In this document: positions 15,851 to 25,051 of the stretch, in pieces
Numbering within the stretch: the stretch's first letter is position 1
Layout: the number at the start of each line of letters is the position of its first letter
Assembly (NCBI GenBank): GCA_024644745.1
Contig: JAHEHF010000013.1
Coordinates: forward strand, 1 to 50,336
Reading direction: 5' to 3'
DNA length: 50,336 bases
DNA from: Flavobacteriaceae bacterium
Lineage (GTDB): Bacteria; Bacteroidota; Bacteroidia; Flavobacteriales; Flavobacteriaceae
The notes under the pieces: model-generated
The model's database searches: none
What the model was told of the DNA's origin: nothing
Seen by the model: the letters and a program-made list of their open reading frames with translations, nothing else
Translations under genes and position numbers: made by a program

Positions 15851-16882
15851 CTAGCTCATTTCACCCCTTAGGGAACGCTCAAATTTTGTTTTAAAATCCT
15901 TATGCGATGTCTGTAAACCCAAAAGGTATTTTAGCTTGGCTATGGCCGATTCTGTGGTGATATCCTTCCCGTTGATCACACCGATCTCCTTTAATCTGAT
16001 GCTGCTGTCATATAGTCCCATCAACACGCTTCCTCCTGTACATTGGGTCACATTGATGACCGGAATTTTTCGATCTATCGTGCGTTTTACAATATCAATA
16101 AACCATGATGCAGTCGGGGCATTTCCGGCGCCATAGGTTTCCATTACAACACCTTCAAGTTCAGAAAAACTGAGCATATGCTCAACAACTTTCTCGGTAA
16201 TTCCGGGAAATAATTTAAGAACAACAACATTTGAATCAAAGTTTTTTCTGACAACGAGTCCGGCGGTCTGGTCTTCATCTTTGATCCAGCGCGTATTAAA
16301 ATTCAAATGGACACCACTTTCGCCAAGGTGCGGATAATTTGGTGATTCAAAAGCCTCAAATTGTTCGGAACTGACCTTGGTGGTCCTGTTGGCCCTGTAG
16401 AGCTTATATTCAAAATAAAGGCCCACCTCCCTGATCTTTCCCTTCCCGTTTTCTTGCGTGGCAGCCACCTGAATGGCCGTGATCAGGTTTTCTTTGGCAT
16501 CTGTTCTAAGGTCACCGATCGGAAGCTGAGATCCAGTGAAAATAACCGGCTTATTCAAATTTTCGAGCATAAAGCTCATCGCAGACGCAGTATAAGACAT
16601 AGTGTCAGTACCTGTCAACACCACAAAACCATCAATGTCATCATATCTGTTTTCGATGATCTCTGCGATCTCGACCCAATATTTTGGCGACATGTCTGAC
16701 GAATCTATTGGACATGGAAAACTAACGGTTTCAATGTTACAATCGAGCAATTTCAACTCCGGGATCTTGCTTTTTATCTGGTCAAAATTAAATGCCTTGA
16801 GCGCATTTGTTTTATAATCCTTGACCATACCAATGGTTCCTCCGGTATAGATCAAAAGAATGTCAGGAACCCTGTTTTTCAT
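15851..16882 (-). CDS. ansA: Type I L-asparaginase
   Basis: A 343-residue asparaginase/glutaminase-family enzyme that hydrolyses asparagine to aspartate and ammonia. Seen: the first catalytic threonine in IYTGGTIGM (residues 12-20), the second Thr-Asp pair in VLTGTDTMSYTA, and the lysine-containing FTGSQLPIGDLRTDAKEN block. No signal peptide, so cytoplasmic type I is preferred over periplasmic type II. It is divergent from the YugP-type protease gene with a 65-base shared upstream region. Confidence 0.93.
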   Translation of the reverse strand: MKNRVPDILLIYTGGTIGMVKDYKTNALKAFNFDQIKSKIPELKLLDCNIETVSFPCPIDSSDMSPKYWVEIAEIIENRYDDIDGFVVLTGTDTMSYTASAMSFMLENLNKPVIFTGSQLPIGDLRTDAKENLITAIQVAATQENGKGKIREVGLYFEYKLYRANRTTKVSSEQFEAFESPNYPHLGESGVHLNFNTRWIKDEDQTAGLVVRKNFDSNVVVLKLFPGITEKVVEHMLSFSELEGVVMETYGAGNAPTASWFIDIVKRTIDRKIPVINVTQCTGGSVLMGLYDSSIRLKEIGVINGKDITTESAIAKLKYLLGLQTSHKDFKTKFERSLRGEMS

Positions 16883-16947
16883 GACTCAGTAAATTTGCAC
16901 GATATTTGATGTAAAAGTATCAATTAAAAACATAATACAGATTTAAT

Positions 16948-17625
16948 ATGACAGGTTCTTTTTTATTGATCATTTTAATTGGTCTGCTCGGCATGCTTGT
17001 CCAGAGCAGATTGAAGAGCAAATTCAAAAAATACTCCGGACTGCATTTGCAAAACGGAATGAGCGGAAAAGAAATCGCTGAAAAAATGTTGGCAGACAAT
17101 CAGATCTATGATGTGCAGGTGATCTCTACTCCAGGGCAATTGACAGATCATTACAATCCTCAAAATAAAACGGTGAATCTCAGTGAAGCCGTTTACGGAC
17201 AAAGAAATGCCGCTGCAGCTGCTGTGGCATCGCACGAATGCGGTCATGCGGTGCAACACGCTAAGAGTTATGCGTGGCTCCAGCTGAGATCAAGATTGGT
17301 ACCCGCAGTGGGCATCTCATCGAAACTGGCCTCTTTTTTGCTGATAGGAGGTATTTTCACCGTGGAAGTCTTTCCTCAATTGTTGTTTCTCGGCATCCTT
17401 TTATTCGCTGCAACCGTTGTTTTTACGATTGTCACCTTGCCGGTTGAATATGATGCCAGCAACAGGGCGCTGGCCTGGCTGGATGAAAAAAACATGCTGG
17501 CCCCCAATGAGCATGATGCAGCCAAAGATGCCTTGAAATGGGCCGCCCGTACTTATGTGGTAGCGGCGCTCAGTTCAATTGCCACCTTGTTGTACTATGT
17601 GAATATTTACAATAGCAGGAGCTAG
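16948..17625 (+). CDS. YugP-family neutral zinc metallopeptidase
   Basis: A 225-residue membrane-anchored zinc protease of the YugP (DUF2495) type. An N-terminal helix (SFLLIILIGLLGMLVQ) is followed by a short domain, the HEXXH zinc motif HECGH at residues 96-100, and two or three further helices (FLLIGGIFTVEVFPQLLFLGILLF, VVFTIVTLPVEYDASNRAL, AALSSIATLLYYVNIY). The third zinc ligand is expected in VEYDASNRALAWL. The substrate is unknown for the family. It is followed by a 580-base region without genes. Confidence 0.9.
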   Translation: MTGSFLLIILIGLLGMLVQSRLKSKFKKYSGLHLQNGMSGKEIAEKMLADNQIYDVQVISTPGQLTDHYNPQNKTVNLSEAVYGQRNAAAAAVASHECGHAVQHAKSYAWLQLRSRLVPAVGISSKLASFLLIGGIFTVEVFPQLLFLGILLFAATVVFTIVTLPVEYDASNRALAWLDEKNMLAPNEHDAAKDALKWAARTYVVAALSSIATLLYYVNIYNSRS

Positions 17626-17862
17626 GTTTTAAGTGTTAAGTGTTAAGTGAGAAAATGATTTTTGATTGACTCAGGGTTTCACTTGCAGTGAAGCTCTGAG
17701 TTAATTTTTATTTGTCCTTTTGCCTTGATAGTTTTTGTTCATTTTTTTGCCGCTCCAAAAAAAGAACCAAAAAAAGGAGCCTCTATTCTTTTACTAGGTG
17801 TTTTTTAAGCTTTTCTATCGAACGCATAAAAACCGTTTAAAAATCGCTAAATTCCTTCCATG

Positions 17863-17882
17863 CCTGCCTGTCGGTAGGCAGG
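17863..17882. repeat. GC-rich palindrome, imperfect copy
   Basis: CCTGCCTGTCGGTAGGCAGG: a seven-base inverted repeat CCTGCCT/AGGCAGG around GTCGGT, in otherwise AT-rich non-coding DNA. It closely resembles the perfect copy at 18102-18121. The surrounding 17626-18205 region has no gene. It also holds a triple TTAAGTG repeat near 17631-17650 and A-rich runs. The elements look like dispersed intergenic repeats. Confidence 0.7.
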
Positions 17883-18014
17883 GTTTCAGAAATTCTTAAC
17901 GCGATTTTCAAACTACACTGACGTAAAAGATCACCTCCGATTGAAATTATGTTTAGAGTAAAACGGCCTTCATTATTTTAGTATAAAATTTCAACCGCAA
18001 GCAGACATATTGGA

Positions 18015-18050
18015 GTTGCGCTGTTTGAGTCCTTTGGACGAGTTCGCAAC
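18015..18050. repeat. Nested inverted repeat (hairpin)
   Basis: GTTGCG (18015-18020) pairs with CGCAAC (18045-18050), and inside it GTCC pairs with GGAC around TTT. It lies between the two GC-rich palindromes, in the gene-free stretch. It could be an RNA hairpin or a mobile repeat end. Confidence 0.6.
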
Positions 18051-18101
18051 GAATGGCTGCGAGGATTCGAAATTTAACTAAAAGAATGTGAGCCTTGAAT
18101 T

Positions 18102-18121
18102 CCTGCCTGCCGGCAGGCAGG
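18102..18121. repeat. 20-base perfect GC palindrome
   Basis: CCTGCCTGCCGGCAGGCAGG is perfectly self-complementary and far richer in GC than its surroundings. It would form a strong cruciform or RNA hairpin. Together with the near-copy at 17863-17882, this is likely a REP-like dispersed element rather than a terminator, as no T-run follows. Confidence 0.8.
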
Positions 18122-18205
18122 TTTGGTTCTTTTACTCATCCCTTTAAAATTGTTTTAAGAAATCGTGAATTTGCTGCGCTTCATTTGTTTCAAGACAAAA
18201 GAACA

Positions 18206-18670
18206 TCAAATCTTCATTTGCCGATCGATCTGCTGATCCAGAGAAATAAAGGTTTCGGTTCGGGCCACCCCTTTGATATTTTGGATTTGATGATTCAGCA
18301 CCTGCATTAAATGTTCGTTGTCGCGGCAAAGAATCTTTACAAAAATGGCGTAATTTCCTGTGGTATAATGACTTTCGATGACCTCGTCAATGTCTTGCAA
18401 ACGTTTTATGGCCTCCCTGTATTTGCTTGAACTGTCTAGAAAAATTCCCACAAAGGCAAGGGTTTTGAACCCGAGGACCTTTGGATTGATCACAAATTTT
18501 GATCCCGAAATAAGGCCGGATGCCTCAAGTTTTCTTAATCTTTGATGAATGGCCGCACCGGAAATTCCTATTTCACGGGCAATACTCAAAATTGGCGTTC
18601 GCGCGTCCTGCATCAATTGATTGAGAATTAATTTGTCGATTCCATCGATTTTAAGATCATGATCCTTCAT
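18206..18670 (-). CDS. Lrp/AsnC-family transcriptional regulator
   Basis: A 154-residue Lrp/AsnC regulator: an N-terminal winged helix-turn-helix (DKLILNQLMQDARTPILSIA, then GISGAAIHQRLRKLEASGLI) and a C-terminal RAM/AsnC ligand-binding domain (LGFKTLAFVGIFLDSS, YAIFVKILCRDNEHLMQVL). Such proteins sense amino acids and form octamers. The effector cannot be read from sequence. It lies alone next to the repeat-rich patch and is followed in the genome by the accC gene pointing the same way; a terminator lies between them. Confidence 0.92.
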   Translation of the reverse strand: MKDHDLKIDGIDKLILNQLMQDARTPILSIAREIGISGAAIHQRLRKLEASGLISGSKFVINPKVLGFKTLAFVGIFLDSSSKYREAIKRLQDIDEVIESHYTTGNYAIFVKILCRDNEHLMQVLNHQIQNIKGVARTETFISLDQQIDRQMKI

Positions 18671-18746
18671 TCCTGGCGAATTAAAGTCTTGGCATGCATC
18701 CTGATTCAGAGATGATCCTCCTGATCAGAATTGTTTTTATAAATGT

Positions 18747-18776
18747 AAAAAAAAAGATATGAATCAATCATATCTT
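18747..18776 (-). terminator. Terminator of the accC operon
   Basis: On the minus strand AAGATATGA (18776-18768) pairs with TCATATCTT (18762-18754) around five bases, followed by a run of T. It starts 21 bases after the accC stop. Confidence 0.82.
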
Positions 18777-18796
18777 TAAATCATCACACTTGGTCA

Positions 18797-20143
18797 TTAT
18801 TCTTTTTCCATGACAAAGTCTTCCATAAACTTGGTGGTATAATTCCCGGAAATATAAGCGGGATCATCCATCAATTGCCTGTGGAAAGGGATGGTTGTTT
18901 TTACACCTTCGATCACAAATTCATCCAGAGCTCTTTTCATCTTGCTGATGGCCTCTTCACGTGTCTGGGCAGTGACGATCAACTTCGCGATCATCGAATC
19001 GTAATTAGGAGGAATGGTATAACCGGCATAAACATGGGTATCCAAACGCACCCCATGACCTCCCGGAGCATGAAAAATGGTTATATTTCCAGGGGAAGGC
19101 CTGAATCCGTTGTACGGATCTTCAGCATTGATCCTGCATTCTATGGAATGCTGCGTAGGAAAATAATTGATCCCTATAATGGGTACCCCCGCAGCCACTT
19201 TGATCTGTTCGCAGATCAAATCAAAATTAGCGATCACCTGTTCGGTAATCGGGTGTTCCACCTGTATCCTGGTATTCATTTCCATAAAATAGAAGTTCCT
19301 GTGCTTGTCTACCAAAAATTCAATGGTTCCGGCACCTTCATATTTTATGAATTCTGAAGCTTTTACTGCCGCATTACCCATCTGCTCCCTTAATTCATCG
19401 GTCATAAAGGGTGATGGAGTCTCTTCAGTCAGTTTTTGATGTCTTCTTTGTATCGAGCAATCCCTTTCAGATAAATGACATGCCCTGCCCTGTGAATCAC
19501 CAACGATCTGAATCTCGATGTGCCTTGGTTCTTCGATCAATTTTTCCATGTACATGGCGTCATTTCCAAATGCAGCTTTTGCCTCCTGACGGGCTGATTC
19601 CCATGCGGGTTCAAGATCTTCCTCTTTCCAGATGGCTCGCATTCCCTTACCTCCACCACCGGCAGTTGCCTTGAGCATGACGGGATAACCGATATTTTTT
19701 GCCGTTTTTTTAGCAACGGTTAGCGATGACAAAATTCCTTCTGAACCAGGAACAGTAGGCACACCTGCCTTGTCCATGGTAGACTTGGCCGCAGCTTTGT
19801 CTCCCATCAGGTTGATCATCTCTTCGGTGGCCCCGATAAACTTGATCCCATGTTCCTCACAGATCTTTGAAAATCTTGCGTTCTCTGACAAAAATCCGTA
19901 TCCGGGATGAATGGCATCAGCATTGGTAATTTCGGCAGCCGCTATAATATTTGAAATTTTCAGGTAAGAATCCGCACTAGAAGGCGGACCAATACAAACT
20001 GCTTCATCGGCAAAACGGACATGTAAGCTTTCTGCATCGGCTGTTGAATAAACAGCAACAGAGCGGATACCCATTTCCCGACAAGTACGAATGATTCGTA
20101 AGGCAATTTCTCCCCGGTTTGCAATTAATATTTTTTTAAACAT
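18797..20143 (-). CDS. accC: Biotin carboxylase, acetyl-CoA carboxylase subunit
   Basis: A 448-residue biotin carboxylase that carboxylates biotin on BCCP, the first half of the malonyl-CoA reaction. Seen: [21 protein letters not shown] at the N terminus, the ATP-grasp domain with [12 protein letters not shown] glycine-rich loop, [24 protein letters not shown], the catalytic [15 protein letters not shown] and RINAEDP in the C-terminal domain. Length matches E. coli AccC (449). It follows accB by 76 bases and closes the fabH-accB-accC cluster. Confidence 0.97.
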   Translation of the reverse strand: MFKKILIANRGEIALRIIRTCREMGIRSVAVYSTADAESLHVRFADEAVCIGPPSSADSYLKISNIIAAAEITNADAIHPGYGFLSENARFSKICEEHGIKFIGATEEMINLMGDKAAAKSTMDKAGVPTVPGSEGILSSLTVAKKTAKNIGYPVMLKATAGGGGKGMRAIWKEEDLEPAWESARQEAKAAFGNDAMYMEKLIEEPRHIEIQIVGDSQGRACHLSERDCSIQRRHQKLTEETPSPFMTDELREQMGNAAVKASEFIKYEGAGTIEFLVDKHRNFYFMEMNTRIQVEHPITEQVIANFDLICEQIKVAAGVPIIGINYFPTQHSIECRINAEDPYNGFRPSPGNITIFHAPGGHGVRLDTHVYAGYTIPPNYDSMIAKLIVTAQTREEAISKMKRALDEFVIEGVKTTIPFHRQLMDDPAYISGNYTTKFMEDFVMEKE

Positions 20144-20219
20144 AATTTCATCGAATTACATTAGTATTGAATCAAGGGAGAGACGCTTGAAGCACTCACC
20201 CCATAAATATCGGAAGATT

Positions 20220-20705
20220 CTAAGAAGGATCTATCAAAAATAATGGCTGATCAAATTCTACAGGAGTCGAATCCTCTACCAAAACTTTTACAATTTTACC
20301 TGAAACCTCTGATTCAACTTCGTTAAAGAGTTTCATCGCCTCAATGATACATACAGTATCTCCAGCCTCAATGGTATCACCTACTTTGACAAACACAGGT
20401 TTATCAGGAGATGGCTTGCGGTAAAGTGTACCGATGATCGGTGATTTGATTACGATGTATTTTGAGTCGTCATCCTTGCTCTGAGCAGTCTCAGATGGAG
20501 TTTCTTCAGCAGGAGCTGCAGCCTGTGCCTCAGGTTGCACCTGGACTGGCATTTGAACCTGTGGTGGCTGTTGAATAAATGTGGTTTCCTTGCCTTTTGG
20601 TCCTGTCCGGATCGTAATTTTAACGTCACCCATCTCCAACTTCACCTCATTTGCACCTGATTTGGCAACAAATTTAATTAGATTTTGAATTTCTTTTAAG
20701 TCCAT
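20220..20705 (-). CDS. accB: Biotin carboxyl carrier protein
   Basis: A 161-residue BCCP. An N-terminal conserved helix (MDLKEIQNLIKFVAKSGANEVKLE) is followed by a flexible Pro/Ala/Gln-rich linker (about 45-80), then the C-terminal biotinyl domain with EAMKLF, where Lys125 carries biotin. It shuttles carboxybiotin between AccC and the carboxyltransferase. Start and length agree with the family. It lies 21 bases after fabH. Confidence 0.97.
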   Translation of the reverse strand: MDLKEIQNLIKFVAKSGANEVKLEMGDVKITIRTGPKGKETTFIQQPPQVQMPVQVQPEAQAAAPAEETPSETAQSKDDDSKYIVIKSPIIGTLYRKPSPDKPVFVKVGDTIEAGDTVCIIEAMKLFNEVESEVSGKIVKVLVEDSTPVEFDQPLFLIDPS

Positions 20706-20726
20706 AAATGTTTATTTAGAATGAGT

Positions 20727-21722
20727 TTATGAATTATAGCACCACTTAAAATAGATCGAGCCCCATGAAAATCCGCCACCGAATGCGGCAAAAATCACAT
20801 TATCTCCCTTTTTAAGTTGCTTCTCATAATCAGCTAACAACAAAGGCAGTGTCGCTGAAGTGGTATTTCCATAATTTTGTATGTTCAACATGACCTTCGA
20901 AGCGTCAAGGTCCATTCTTCGGGCCGTAGCCTCTACAATGCGTTTATTTGCCTGATGCGCCGCCAGCCAGTCAACTTCTTCATTTTTCAAATCATTTCTG
21001 ACAAGGATCTTCTCGCAAACATCAGCCATATTGAATACAGCATTTTTAAAAACAGTTTGACCGTCCTGACGGGCAAAATGCAATCTTTCCCTGACTGTTT
21101 CTTCAGTAGCCGGCATGACCGAGCCTCCTGCGGCAACATTTAAAAATTCTCTGCCCGAACCGTCAGTTCGCATGAATTCGTCTTGCAAGCCGTTACCATC
21201 ATCAGTAGGTTCTACCAATACTGCCCCGGCACCATCACCAAAAATAATACAGGTAGCCCTGTCGGTATAATCAATCATGGAAGAATTTTTGTCTGCCCCA
21301 ATAAGCAAGATCTTCTTGTATCTTCCCGATTCAATATAAGCAGCTGCAACCGAAAGTCCGTATAAAAAACTCGAACAAGCCGATTCCAGATCAAAAGAAA
21401 ATGCATTCACCGCCCCAATTTCAGTTGCCACATAAGCACCTGTTGAGGCCGCCTGCATATCGGGGGTTGCCGTACACAATATCACCAGCTCAATTTCCTT
21501 TGGATCCAGGTTAGATTTTTCAATAAGATTTTCTGCAGATTTGATGGCAAGATAAGAAGTCCCTTTTCCTTCATCCTTCAAAATTCTTCTTTCCTTGATA
21601 CCGGTTCTGGACGTGATCCATTCGTCATTGGTCTCTACCATGGTTTCCAACTCTTTGTTGGTAAGAACATAATCAGGAACATATTTCCCAACAGCGGTTA
21701 TCGCAGCAGTTACTTTATTCAT
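20727..21722 (-). CDS. fabH: 3-oxoacyl-ACP synthase III
   Basis: A 331-residue KAS III that starts fatty acid synthesis by joining acetyl-CoA (or a branched acyl-CoA) to malonyl-ACP. The catalytic triad is present: Cys116 in LESACSSFLYG, His256 in AAHQANKRI and Asn286 in NYGNTTSA. The glycine-rich end FGGGFSWGSI is also typical. Bacteroidota often hold more than one FabH; this one sits with accB and accC, so it is likely the housekeeping copy. Confidence 0.96.
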   Translation of the reverse strand: MNKVTAAITAVGKYVPDYVLTNKELETMVETNDEWITSRTGIKERRILKDEGKGTSYLAIKSAENLIEKSNLDPKEIELVILCTATPDMQAASTGAYVATEIGAVNAFSFDLESACSSFLYGLSVAAAYIESGRYKKILLIGADKNSSMIDYTDRATCIIFGDGAGAVLVEPTDDGNGLQDEFMRTDGSGREFLNVAAGGSVMPATEETVRERLHFARQDGQTVFKNAVFNMADVCEKILVRNDLKNEEVDWLAAHQANKRIVEATARRMDLDASKVMLNIQNYGNTTSATLPLLLADYEKQLKKGDNVIFAAFGGGFSWGSIYFKWCYNS

Positions 21723-21852
21723 ATCTGTATGTTTTCTGACTTATGGACAAAAAATGTAAGCAAAATGATAAAACAGTGGTCAAAAGTAATAAAATTAAGT
21801 TTGCAAGATCATCAAAAAATTACATTTTTTATCCTTTTTCAATTGAAATCAA

Positions 21853-21882
21853 TAAAAAAAACCCTCCTATTTGAGGGTTTTT
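21853..21882 (-). terminator. Intrinsic terminator after rpmF
   Basis: On the minus strand AACCCTC pairs with GAGGGTT around AAATAG, followed by eight T. It lies about 25 bases after the rpmF stop and divides the pdxA-yceD-rpmF genes from fabH, which probably has its own promoter or depends on read-through. Confidence 0.88.
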
Positions 21883-21906
21883 TACATTTTTATCGAAATT
21901 TTTCGA

Positions 21907-22101
21907 TTATGCCTGATTCTCTGTAGCGTCAATTAAAACCTGACCTCTGTAGTACAGTTTTCCTTCGTGCCAGTGGGCCCTGTGGTACAAATGAGCCTCT
22001 CCGGTTGTAGGATCTTTTGCAATTTGAGGCGCTGTAGCTTTATAGTGAGTTCTTCTTTTGTCTCTTCTCTGCTTTGACGTTTTTCTTTTAGGATGTGCCA
22101 T
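21907..22101 (-). CDS. rpmF: 50S ribosomal protein L32
   Basis: A 64-residue L32 protein with the characteristic start [21 protein letters not shown] and the [12 protein letters not shown] segment in place of the four-cysteine zinc motif, as in other Bacteroidota L32 proteins. It begins two bases after the stop of the DUF177 gene, a conserved pairing across bacteria. Confidence 0.97.
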   Translation of the reverse strand: MAHPKRKTSKQRRDKRRTHYKATAPQIAKDPTTGEAHLYHRAHWHEGKLYYRGQVLIDATENQA

Positions 22102-22103
22102 CT

Positions 22104-22640
22104 CTACTTATTTTTATCAATTAGTAATTTTTTCAAATCATCCCATCTGGGATCAATCTTATCCGTTTCTTTATTCTTATTTGGACTCAACTCTTCGAGT
22201 TTCTCTAAAATGTCCGATTTTAACGTGCCATCCTTAATTCCGGGATGTATCCTTTTCCTTGGTACTGACAATACAATCATTTCATAAATGTACTGTGCCA
22301 GATTCAACTGATGCTCTCCATGAGGCAAAATCAAAACTTCCTCATTGTCATCATTATATTCTGTTCCAAACTTCACTACCAGATCAAGCGCACCTGTTAA
22401 GGGCAATTCAAAAGGCTCATTGGAAAGGTCGCAAGGCATGGTGACCACACCTTCACTTTTAAAATACAACTCAAGCAAGGTACTCTTTTTTACAAAATCG
22501 AGATGTACCGCCAGGTCTGCATCTAAAAAATCATCGTATTCAAAAGACTCAAAGAACTGTTTGTCAATTTTATATTCAAATTTGTGCACCCCCTCCTTCA
22601 ATCCAAAAAAAGACAACACAAAATCACTTAACAATTTCAT
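22104..22640 (-). CDS. YceD/DUF177 family protein
   Basis: About 178 residues of the DUF177 (YceD) family, which is almost always found next to rpmF and is linked to 23S rRNA processing or accumulation. Seen: the [16 protein letters not shown] opening, [44 protein letters not shown], with a single cysteine of the usual C-D pattern. The start was set at ATG 22640 ([15 protein letters not shown]), which matches the family, rather than at the in-frame 22664. The C terminus ends with [10 protein letters not shown], a typical motif. Confidence 0.9.
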   Translation of the reverse strand: MKLLSDFVLSFFGLKEGVHKFEYKIDKQFFESFEYDDFLDADLAVHLDFVKKSTLLELYFKSEGVVTMPCDLSNEPFELPLTGALDLVVKFGTEYNDDNEEVLILPHGEHQLNLAQYIYEMIVLSVPRKRIHPGIKDGTLKSDILEKLEELSPNKNKETDKIDPRWDDLKKLLIDKNK

Positions 22641-22696
22641 CTGTACATAAATTTGAGCGCGCAAAGATAATAAAAAATTAAGTATTCGAAAACTAT

Positions 22697-23758
22697 TTAT
22701 TTAGAATATTGCGTTTTCTTCTCTTTTTGAGGCTGCAGTTTGTTTTGGTTCAGATAAATATGCTCCTCCCGATTCTTAAAGACTCTGATTGCAGTGAAGA
22801 CAGCCTCCTTGAAAGAACTGAATTCAGCCTTCCCTTTACCTGCAATTTCGAATGCGGTTCCATGATCAGGAGATGTCCTGACCCTGTTCAGGCCCGCTGT
22901 AAAGTTCACTCCCTTACCAAAGGCCAGTGTCTTAAAAGGTGCAAGTCCCTGGTCATGATACATGGCCAGTACCCCATCAAAACTTCTGTAATTTTCGTTT
23001 CCAAAAAAACTGTCCGCTGCATAAGGACCATAAACCAACTGTCCCTTTTTCTGAATGTCTTCGATCGCGGGACGAACAATATCGTCATCCTCAGTGCCTA
23101 TAACACCCTGGTCACCACAATGCGGGTTAAGACCTAAAACAGCTATTTTAGGTTTCGGGATACCGAAATCCTGCACCAGGGATTCATACATAATTTGAAC
23201 CTTTCTGGCAATGAGCTCAGGACTGATCGCCGCAGCAACCTCCTTGATCGGAATATGACCTGTAATCAATCCTACCCTCAGTTCATCTGACATCAAAATC
23301 ATAAGACTCTCCCCTTCAAGGTGCTCTTCCAGAAATTCGGTATGCCCCTTGAACTGAAACGTGTCAGACTGTATATTATGCTTGTCGATAGGAGCAGTTA
23401 CCAGTACGTCAATTTGTTTATTTTTCAGGGCCTGAACTGCCTTTTCCAAAGACAACAAGGCATATTCACCGCTATTTTTATCAGGTTTGCCGATTTCCAC
23501 GTCAACGATCTCTTTCCAGACATTGAGCAAATTTACCTTTTGCGGCACAATTTTATTCAGACTGTCAATTCCGTGAATATTGGTGTCGATGTTCAGAATT
23601 TTTTTATGGTGACTGATCATTTTGGAAGACGCAAAAATGACGGGTGTACAAAAGTCAAGCATCCGGTTATCTTCGAATGATTTGAGAACGATCTCGATGC
23701 CGATACCGCTTAAATCTCCAACAGAAATTCCAACTTTAATTTTATGCTTTTTTTTCAT
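22697..23758 (-). CDS. pdxA: 4-hydroxythreonine-4-phosphate dehydrogenase
   Basis: A 353-residue PdxA of the DXP-dependent vitamin B6 pathway. It oxidises 4-phosphohydroxy-L-threonine with NAD. Seen: the KVGISVGDLSGIGIEI start, TAPIDKHNIQ, FKGHTEFLEE, LGLNPHCGDQGVIGTEDDDIV (metal histidine), YHDQGLAPFKTLAF and TSPDHGTAFEIAGKG. It is the first gene of the pdxA-yceD-rpmF group and is divergent from riboflavin synthase, with 77 bases between. Confidence 0.96.
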   Translation of the reverse strand: MKKKHKIKVGISVGDLSGIGIEIVLKSFEDNRMLDFCTPVIFASSKMISHHKKILNIDTNIHGIDSLNKIVPQKVNLLNVWKEIVDVEIGKPDKNSGEYALLSLEKAVQALKNKQIDVLVTAPIDKHNIQSDTFQFKGHTEFLEEHLEGESLMILMSDELRVGLITGHIPIKEVAAAISPELIARKVQIMYESLVQDFGIPKPKIAVLGLNPHCGDQGVIGTEDDDIVRPAIEDIQKKGQLVYGPYAADSFFGNENYRSFDGVLAMYHDQGLAPFKTLAFGKGVNFTAGLNRVRTSPDHGTAFEIAGKGKAEFSSFKEAVFTAIRVFKNREEHIYLNQNKLQPQKEKKTQYSK

Positions 23759-23835
23759 TGCACTGTTTAATATTTCTTAATTTTGAAAGGTAGTTCAATT
23801 TTACCGAATCACAAATTTAATAATAAAAATAGAAG

Positions 23836-24420
23836 ATGTTTACAGGAATAATTGAAGAGTTGGGAGAAGTTACAAAATTGGAAAAGGAGAAAGACAATTT
23901 ACACATAACAGTCACCAGTGATCTCTCAAAGGAGCTCAAAATTGATCAGAGCCTGGCACACAACGGAGTATGCCTTACCGTAGTTGATTTGAGCGAAAAT
24001 TCTCATACGATCACAGCCATCAAAGAGACCATTGACAAATCCAGCATCGGAAATCTAATCGTGGGCTCCAGGGTCAACCTGGAAAGGGCCATGAAACTCG
24101 GCTCCAGACTGGACGGGCATATCGTTCAGGGCCACGTTGATCAGGTTGCCACCTGCACCGAAGTCAAAGAAACCGATGGCAGTTGGCTTTATACCTTCAG
24201 CTATGATCCAGCATACAAAAATCTGACCATTGAAAAAGGATCAATCACTGTAAATGGTGTGAGTCTTACTGTGGTGAATTCAAGGGAAAGCAGTTTCAGC
24301 GTCGCCATTATTCCCTATACCTATGAAAATACAAATTTTCACCAGATCAAAGTAAATGACCTTGTGAATTTGGAATTTGATGTCATTGGTAAGTATGTGG
24401 CCAGACTTTTGAAGAACTGA
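23836..24420 (+). CDS. ribE: Riboflavin synthase alpha subunit
   Basis: A 194-residue riboflavin synthase that converts two 6,7-dimethyl-8-ribityllumazine molecules to riboflavin. It has the expected internal repeat of two lumazine-binding barrels: MFTGIIEELGEV... with SLAHNGVCLTV, and DGHIVQGHVDQVA... with SITVNGVSLTV. A C-terminal helix ends at FDVIGKYVARLLKN. It meets the convergent 60-residue ORF end to end, with no bases between the two stops. No FMN riboswitch is visible upstream. Confidence 0.96.
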   Translation: MFTGIIEELGEVTKLEKEKDNLHITVTSDLSKELKIDQSLAHNGVCLTVVDLSENSHTITAIKETIDKSSIGNLIVGSRVNLERAMKLGSRLDGHIVQGHVDQVATCTEVKETDGSWLYTFSYDPAYKNLTIEKGSITVNGVSLTVVNSRESSFSVAIIPYTYENTNFHQIKVNDLVNLEFDVIGKYVARLLKN

Positions 24421-24603
24421 TTATTTCTTCGAATGGTCGTGAATTTTTTTAATGGCAAAACCTATAGCGAGGGCAAACAAGCCTAAAATTCCTCCATCAA
24501 TGGGCAATACAGGCGGTGGCGGGGGCGGGGGGCCAGCAATAGCTAGTTCCGATACTAAAATAAAAGCAAAAAACAGAATCGTCTTTAAGTATTTATTTGC
24601 CAT
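24421..24603 (-). CDS. Small exported protein with polyproline run and C-terminal anchor (PID-CTERM-like)
   Basis: A 60-residue protein: signal peptide (about residues 1-23, ILFFAFILVSELAIAG), a run of seven prolines, then PIDGGILGLFALAIGFAIKK, a hydrophobic helix and a basic tail. The order PID-glycine, hydrophobic helix, KK resembles sorting signals that NCBI calls PID-CTERM in flavobacteria; I give that name from memory and could not check it. After processing almost nothing would remain apart from proline and anchor, so the whole protein may be little more than signal plus sorting tag. Its stop adjoins that of ribE. AT-rich DNA without other genes lies upstream (24604-24847). Confidence 0.65.
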   Translation of the reverse strand: MANKYLKTILFFAFILVSELAIAGPPPPPPPVLPIDGGILGLFALAIGFAIKKIHDHSKK

Positions 24604-24847
24604 ACAATATTAATCTTTTAGATTTTTATAACGTAATTAAACCTAATTTGTTGCAAATATAGGAAAACGATTAAAAACAATATCAACAACATTCATTAAT
24701 TTTTTTTTATTAATTCCCTTGCAAACTGAATTGTCAACAATAAAAACGCTTACTTAGTATAAAATTAATATTTTTAAACTCAAAAAAAAAACAATAACTG
24801 AATTTATTTATCTCAAAAATCAAATCATAACATCATCTGCCTCATCT

Positions 24848-24879
24848 AAAAAAAAAGCCCGAAACAAAAATCGGGCTTT
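24848..24879 (-). terminator. Terminator after tRNA-Met
   Basis: On the minus strand GCCCGA (24876-24871) pairs with TCGGGC (24862-24857), followed by nine T. It lies immediately downstream of the tRNA. Confidence 0.88.
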
Positions 24880-24882
24880 CGG

Positions 24883-24956
24883 TGGACCCACTAGGGCTCG
24901 AACCTAGGACCACCTGATTATGAGTCAGGTGCTCTAACCAACTGAGCTATGGGTCC
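24883..24956 (-). tRNA. tRNA with anticodon CAT (Met elongator; Ile2 not excluded)
   Basis: A 74-base cloverleaf on the minus strand: acceptor GGACCCA/TGGGTCC, D arm with AGCTCAGTTGGTTAGAGC, anticodon stem CCTGA/TCAGG with loop CTCATAA, T arm GGTTCGAGCC, discriminator A. G1-C72 pairing rules out the initiator. Anticodon CAT can also be a lysidine-modified tRNA-Ile; sequence alone does not settle this. Confidence 0.93.
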
Positions 24957-25051
24957 GAAATCGGAGTGCAATATTACTATTTTTTTTAGTCTTGTACAAT
25001 AATTATCTTTGAATAATTAAAATAGAAAACCTAAGTCCTAAATTAAAAAAT

